This document shows positions 58,331 to 64,000 of a DNA stretch of 64,000 nt, piece after piece. Position numbers and translations under genes: made by a program. The stretch is taken from positions 222,659,325-222,723,324 of the forward strand of contig NC_057808.1 in assembly GCF_018294505.1 (NCBI RefSeq), written 5' to 3'. The notes under the pieces are model-generated. The model was not told the DNA's origin. It saw only the letters and a program-made list of their open reading frames with translations, and ran no database searches. Source of the stretch: Triticum aestivum (lineage: Eukaryota; Streptophyta; Magnoliopsida; Poales; Poaceae). Numbering within the stretch: the first letter of the stretch is position 1; each line of letters starts with the position of its first letter.

Positions 58331-59085
58331 ATGGCGCCGTCGAAGAGGTTCTCCGCCGCGGAGAAAGGCAAGGCCCCTTGGGAGGGACCCGGCTCCCCGG
58401 TGCCCAAGCGAGGACGTGGCCGTCCCCGCAAGCATGCCGCGACTCCCGCCGTGGCCCTCGGCTCTCGAGGGGGCGCCGCAGTGTGCCAGGAGTCACTCTG
58501 GCCGCGGTAGTCCTGTCGACGAAAGGAGACGCGCTGTGGTTGCGCGGCCTCCCCATCCGCGGTTCCATGCGTCAGAGGTGCTGCCAGAGTTCGTTGTCTG
58601 GTCGGAGGATCCGGCCGGCGGCTGGCTCCAGCTCCCCCGCTTCTTCGCCGATGAGTTGCCGGCCTCCGGTCCAGGCAGGCTCTGGCTGCAGGCAGACGGT
58701 TGCTGCAGCCGGGCTTCTTGGGTCGCGGTCGAGGTCTCCGTCACGGGCAACATTGCTCTGGCGCGTGGCCTGGGTAGGCGGTGCACCCTCCACTTCAATT
58801 TCGATGGCGACGCGACCCTCTTCGTGAGGGTGTTCGAGGAAGACGGTCGCCGCGCCGGATGCTGCCCCGAGGTGAACGACGGCGAGGAGGTGCTCGGCCT
58901 TGGCGATGGTCGGGGCGAGGAGGAGGACGAACCCACCGGCCGCGCCTCGTCTGGCTATGGTGGCTCCTCCCTTGGTGACAGTTCCAGCAGCGGCGGCCTT
59001 GATCAGCCGCCGCGCCCGCTTCGAAGGTGGTGGCGGGTCGTCTCGCCGTCGCGCATCGGTGAAGCGCGAGGAGGGGTCCGACTAG
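58331..59085 (+). pseudogene. Antisense AT-hook/B3-like gene of element 3
   Basis: ATG at 58331 opens MAPSKRFSAAEKGKA and an AT-hook (KRGRGRPRK). A frameshift between about 58440 and 58510 leads to the B3-like part: VLPEFVVWSEDP, WLQLPRFFADEL, WVAVEVSV, LHFNFDGDATLFVRVF. A deletion of about 24-27 bp near 58765, relative to element 2, removes the GWQMF-containing segment. A second frameshift near 58950-59010 gives the KREEGSD tail. The frameshift in the AT-hook to B3 linker is of the opposite sense to element 2's, so the breaks are independent. A likely DNA-binding regulator; its target is unknown. Confidence 0.62.
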
Positions 59086-59938
59086 ACCCGGGATGTTGCC
59101 AAGGACCTGCCCCCGTCGGCCGCTGCAAGGGTGAGCGCCACTTTTTGTTACGCCTCCCCTTTCCTTCTTGCATCAAAATGAATCCAGCATGGGCCCGGAG
59201 GGGCGTGTATCGAACCATAACTTATTAATCATTACGCTACGCTTGTTGCTTCAGTGCCGTGTGGCTATTTTGCGCAAAGATAACTTAGCCTGGTGCATTC
59301 GGGGCGCCCTCCTTCTTACGAGGCGTTTACTTCCTCGCGTCCATCTTGACCTTGTGGTCTGCGATTGCTCAGGAACTGCAAAAATTTGTTAGGGAGTTTG
59401 CCAGGAGGTTCGCCGTTCACCCAAGCCTTGACCCGGTGCTTTGTATCGCGGTACCCGTGGGGCACGGATTAGGAGAGATGTGCCAGCTTTCGGGCTCGAA
59501 CGAGGGTGGCTCGCGAGAAGGCAGAGAGAAGAAAAACGCTCGCGAGGGCACCTGCCTAGCCCCCCTCGCGAGGTATGCGAGAGAGAGAACACGAGCGAAC
59601 CAGAGTCAGAAAATGTGGTAAGAAGCGAGGGAATCGAATCAGCAAGGAATACCAGAAGCAAACTTCGGTTAAGGAAAAGCAAGCCAACTACGGAAAGCAA
59701 ATGAAAAGCCGCGTCCGGCACCTAATCTAGTCTTCAAGTCTTCTCACCAGCGCGGAGCTAAGTGCTGCCACTAGGCGTGGGAGGGAGCCCCAGGGCCTGA
59801 GGCCGGCACTCCTGAGACTCCGAGGCATGTACAGCCCCACTCATTATTACGTGAGAGTGTCACGGGCGGCGATTCTTCACAGGCACCGGGCCTTCTTCAC
59901 AGGCTCTGGGCCTTTCTTCACAGGCTCTGGGCCTTGCT
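59086..59938. other. Non-coding tail of element 3
   Basis: Convergent 3' region of the antisense gene and pol; counterpart of 11644-12506. No credible frame is seen. Confidence 0.6.
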
Positions 59939-59945
59939 TCATGGG
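59870..59945. repeat. Three short tandem repeats at the pol stop
   Basis: The phrase CTTCACAGGC plus a TCTGGGCCTT-like half recurs three times at a spacing of about 22-24 bp. The last copy abuts the pol stop at 59939-59941, so it is a local amplification of the first 3' UTR bases. Element 2 has only one copy (11644-11675). Confidence 0.65.
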
Positions 59946-62900
59946 TAGAACTTCCGGAGGTGCTGGATGTTCCAGGCATTCTGGATGGGCATCCCGTCCT
60001 GTGTCTCCAGGCGCACGGCGCCATGCCTGGAGATGTGGACGACCTTGAACGGGCCCACCCACATGGGTGAAAGCTTATGCAGCCCTTCCCTGGAGAGGAC
60101 CCACCTCAGGACGAGGTCACCCGTCTCAAGTGTCGTGGGGCGGATGTTACGGCAGTGGTATCGCCGCAGCGCTTGTTGGTACCTTGTTGCTCTCAATGCA
60201 GCTTTGCGACGATGTTCCTCCCCCAGCATGAGGTCCATCCCCCACGTGGCGTCCTGCTGCGTTTCATCGAATGCCAGGCCCCGTGCGAAGTGATGCTTGA
60301 CCTCATGAGGAAGGACCGCTTCAGCTCCGTAGACAAGGAAGAATGGGGTCTCGCCGGTTGGCTTGGTAGTGGTGGTGCGGATGGACCACAACACTGACTG
60401 GAGCTCATCGTGCCAGCCCCTGCCACAGGCCTCGAGCTTCTTCTTGAAGGTCCTGGTCTTGAGGCCCCACAGGACCTCCGCGTTGGCGCGTTCGGCCTGA
60501 CCATTGCTCCTGGGGTGCGCCACCGAAGCGTAGCAAATCTGCGTTCCAAGGTTAGCACAGTAGGTTTTGAAGAGGTTACTGGTGAACTGCGAACCATTAT
60601 CGGTGATGATGCGGTTGGGGACTCCAAAACGACTCACGATGCCCCTGATGAACTTGACCGCGGACCCGGCTGGGATGGTGCGAACAACTTCCACTTCCGC
60701 CCACTTGGTGAACTTGTCGATGGCGACGTACAGGTAGCGGTAGCCCCCTGGCGCCCGAGGGAAGGGGCCCAAGATGTCCAGCCCCCAGACTGCGAACGGC
60801 CATGTGAGTGGTATGGTCTGGAGGCCCTGAGCTGGCTGATATATCTGCTTGGCGTGGAACTGGCAAGCTTCGCAGGACTTCACCAACTCGGCTGCGTCGT
60901 TGAGCGCCGTTGGCCAGTAGAACCCACTGCGGAACACCTTGCCGACGAGAGTCCGTGACGACGAGTGGTGTCCGCAGTCCCCGCCATGTATGTCAACCAG
61001 CAATTCCTTTCCTTGGTCGCTGGAAATGCAGCGCAGCGAAACATCGTTCGGTCGCTTCCTGTACAACTCACCGTCCTGGATATAGTATGCCGTGGCCTGC
61101 CGGGCCATGTGCTCTGCGTCCTCTTCCTTCTCTGGCAGCGTCCCTTGTATCAGGTACTCCTTGAATTCCTTGGTCCAGCATGCCTCCTGAGGTTTGAGCG
61201 CCAAGAGCAAGCGAGCTCCTGAGGTCGGGCCACAGGCCGGGGCTCCTGTGGCAGGAGGCTGTGGGAGCTCCTCCCGAGGCTGAGCTGCGCTTGAGAGTGG
61301 AGGCGTCGCCGATGGCTTGAAGAGCCGCTCCTTGAAGACGCCAGGCTCCTGAGGCTGCCACTTGGATGCTCTCCTAGCGATGTCAACGGCTTCCTTGTTG
61401 GTGCCCCGGGGCACATGCTGCACCTCCAGTCCCATGAACTGTTTTTCCATCTTACGCACCTCTGCGAGGTAAGCCTCCATGTGCTCGTCCTTTGGCTCGT
61501 ACACTTTGTTGGAGAAGTTGACGAGGAGCTGCGAGTCGCCCCTGACAACAAGGCGCTTCACCCCCAGAGCTATTGCGGCCTTCAGGCCAGCTATGAGGCC
61601 CTCGTACTCTGCGATGTTGTTGGAGACCTTCTCGCCCTGCTGAAAGCAGAGCTGCACGGCGTAGTAGAGCTTGTCCTGAGTGGGCGAGATGAGTACTGCC
61701 CCAGCCCCGCGCTCTGATGCGCGAAGGCGCCATCGAAATACATGACCCAGCCGTCAGGCGCCTCGCTTCCCGGTGAGGTGGACCGGTCTTCGCCTACTTC
61801 AAGTGTCGGGGCATCCGTCCATTCTGCCACGAAATCAGCAAGCGCGGCTCCCTTGATGACCCGGGTAGTGCTGAACTCCAGCTGGAAGGCTTGCAGCTCG
61901 ATGTTCCACTTAGCGACCCTTCCAGCAGAGTTCGGGCTCCTGAGCACTCTCTCCAATGGGTAGGCTGAGACGACCTTGATGGGGTGGCCCTGGAAATAGT
62001 GCCGCAGCTTGCGCGAGGCCACCAAGAGCGCGAGCAGGAGCTTCTGAGGCATGGGATATCGTGCCCTTGCGTCCCGCAACACCGTGCTGACAAAATACAC
62101 CGGGTGCTCGACAAGGGCTGGCGCGTTGGTGAGGCTTGTGTCTTGCGGGGGCCCGGACGTCTCCTGAGGTAGTGGGACTCCTGGTGCCTGGTCGCCTGCG
62201 GGGGTCTCTGTGACGTCGTCCTGCCGAGCTTGGTCTTCTGTCGCCGCCGCTACGGCTTCCGCGGCGCCTTCCTGATCTTGCGTTATTTCAGCTGTAGCTT
62301 GGCGCGGCGCGCCCTTGGCTTGGTGCTCCTCCCGAACCGCCAGCAGCGCTGTGCTGGTAGAGTACGGAATAGCGGCCAGGTAGAGCACCAGGGGCTCGAG
62401 AGGTCGTGGCGCCACCATCACCGGTGGGCTAGTTAGGTATCTCTTGAGGTCTTGGAAGGCTTGGTCAGCCTCCGGGGTCCACTCAAACAGGCCTTTCTTC
62501 TTCATCAGCTTGAAGAAGGGCAAGGCGCGTTCTCCTAGCTTGGAGATGAAGCATCCCAACGCAGTCACCCGACCGGCCAACTTCTGCATTTCTCTGAGGG
62601 TCTGCGGTGGGCTCATGTCCTCGATGGCTTTGATCTTCTCCGGGTTCGCCTCGATTCCTCGGTGGGACACGAGGAATCCCAGCAACTTGCCGGAAGGGAC
62701 ACCGAACACACACTTCTCCGGGTTAAGCTGCAAGTTCACCTGGCGCAGGCTCTCGAAGGTCTCTTCCAGGTCCTGGATCAGGGTCCTCGCCTCCCGAGAT
62801 TTCACCACGATGTCGTCGACGTAGGCCTCTGTGTTCCTTCTGAGCTGTCGCCCTAAGGCGATGTGCATCAGTCGCTGGAAGGTTGCGCCCGCGTTGCACA

Positions 62901-64000
62901 ATCCAAAGGGCATGCAAGTGTAGCAGTACACCCCACATGGGGTCAGGAAGTTTGTCTTCTCCACGTCTTCTACCGCCATCTTGATCTGGTGATATCCTGA
63001 GAACGCGTCCAAGAAGCACAGCAGGTTGCACTCGGCGGTGGAGTCGACGATCTGATCGATGCGTGGGAGCGGGAATGGATCTTGGGGGCAGGCTTTGTTG
63101 AGGTTGGTGTAGTCGACGCACATCCGTTCCTTCCCGCCTTTCTTCGGCACTACGACGGGGTTCGCCAGCCACTCAGGATACCGAACCTCGCGAATGGCAC
63201 CCGCCGCCTCCAGCTTGTGGGTCTCTTGGACGACGAAGGCCTGCTTCTCTGTGGACTGTCGTCTCGCCCGCTGCTTCACAGGGCGTACATTGGGGCATAC
63301 CCTTAAATGATGCTGAATCACCTCTCTCGGGACTCCTACCAGCTGATTGGGTTCCCACGCGAATATATCCTTGTTTGCGCGCAAGAACTTCACCAATGCT
63401 TCCTCCTGCCCTGGGTCGAGGTTGGCACCTATGGTAAAGGTGGCTCCTAAGGGCCTGTCCTCGCTGACCGGCACCTGCTTGGTTTCCGCCTTTTCTTGTG
63501 TGAACAACTGCTTCTTCTTGGTCGGCATGGCTACCTTGGGCTCGGAGGCGCCCGCGTCGGCCGGCTGCGCCGCCGCGGAGGTTTTGAGGGCGAGCCTGAG
63601 CGCCGTCATGGCCTCCTTGGTGTCCCCCTTGATGGTGAGGGTGCCTTTGCTCCCAGGCATCTTCATGAGGTTGTAGGCCGGATGAGTCACCGCCATGAAC
63701 TGGGCGAGAGCTGGGTACCCGAGGATGGCGTTGTACGGGAGGCCGATGCGGGCGATGTCAAAGTCGATCAGCTCGGTGCGGTAGTTGTCGCGCGGGCCAA
63801 AGGTGATGGGGAGGCGGATCTGTCCCAAAGAGTGGGTAGTGCCGCCACCAACTCCCGAGAAAGGCTTGCTGAGACTGGGTCGCTCGAGTGCCACATGAAG
63901 AAGGCTGAAGGCCTCTACGGAGAGCAAGTTGAGGCCTGCACCGCCGTCGATGAGGGTCTTGGTAACAGCCATGTTGCAGATGGTGGGCGTGCAGAGCATT
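59939..64000 (-). pseudogene. pol: Pol of element 3: protease, RT, RNH, aRNH, integrase
   Basis: The open frame from the window edge holds protease (LIDGGAGLNLL near 63940), RT (YTNLNKACPQDPF, SGYHQIKMA, YVDDIVVKS near 62810) and RNase H. The second RNase H keeps YFDGAF but loses frame near 61703-61710 by a one-base loss in a G-run, then continues in a second open frame with AEYEGL, RGDSQLL and integrase (CGHH, CEACQ, WGLD, TDNG, QAERAN), ending QHLRKFYP at 59939. This is the best preserved pol here, with one break in about 4 kb. Compared with element 2, the catalytic residues are all kept. Confidence 0.9.

Larger units (their letters stand above)
57116..64000 (-). mobile_element. Tat-lineage Gypsy element 3, 3' part
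   Basis: Minus-strand element with 3' LTR (57116-58001), antisense AT-hook/B3-like gene, non-coding tail and a nearly intact pol running off the right edge in protease. It is the close relative of element 2. Insertion into Athila gag is precise, with GATGA (57111-57115) as candidate duplication. The 5' LTR and gag are outside the window. Confidence 0.88.

Overview
The window is intergenic DNA of a large grass genome, almost certainly Triticeae (wheat, goatgrass or barley). This is inferred from wall-to-wall nested LTR retrotransposons whose LTR termini, primer sites and pol signatures fit Triticeae families: Tat-lineage and Athila-lineage Ty3/Gypsy, and a Sirevirus-like (Maximus type) Ty1/Copia. 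Family names come from memory and were not searched. I see no host gene, tRNA, rRNA or CRISPR array. Nearly every retrotransposon reading frame is broken by stops or frameshifts; the clearest exception is an uninterrupted antisense frame at 3205-4119.

Layout. 1-5689: 3' part of a plus-strand Tat element (element 1) with an antisense gene and a 3' LTR, inserted into a Gypsy LTR fragment (5690-6467). That fragment ends exactly at its own LTR terminus inside the 5' LTR of a second Tat element (element 2, 6469-14495). Element 2 in turn sits in the gag of a non-autonomous gag-pro element (copy A, 14496-22401). Copy A lies in the LTR of a minus-strand Copia element (22402 to about 34262). The left halves of these hosts should lie left of the window. 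The Copia 3' LTR region, with the last 55 bp of copy A's LTR, is amplified into four tandem 1.51-kb units (22347-28400). 34263-41038 is a second gag-pro copy (copy B), interrupted by a small Copia with a 153-bp LTR (41039-42063). That one is interrupted by another Maximus-type LTR (42064-42711), which holds a third gag-pro copy (copy C, 42712-51293). 51294-57115 is a minus-strand Athila-like element. 57116-64000 is the 3' part of a minus-strand Tat element (element 3), closely related to element 2.

How the parts work together. In each sense strand gag, protease, reverse transcriptase, RNase H and integrase make the replication machinery. Copies A, B and C have only gag and protease and would need enzymes from an autonomous partner. 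The most interesting feature is that all six Tat-like copies carry a separate antisense gene between the last sense frame and the 3' LTR; in every copy where the expected promoter position could be read, a TATA box lies upstream of it. Elements 2 and 3 encode an AT-hook plus B3-like (plant transcription-factor-like) protein. Element 1 encodes an intact 304-residue protein of the 'putative gypsy type transposon' type, behind a 5' UTR intron. Copies A, B and C encode a related N-terminal domain in a five-exon gene whose exon sizes and intron phases are conserved. Because they are antisense to the genomic RNA, such introns would not be removed during retrotransposition.
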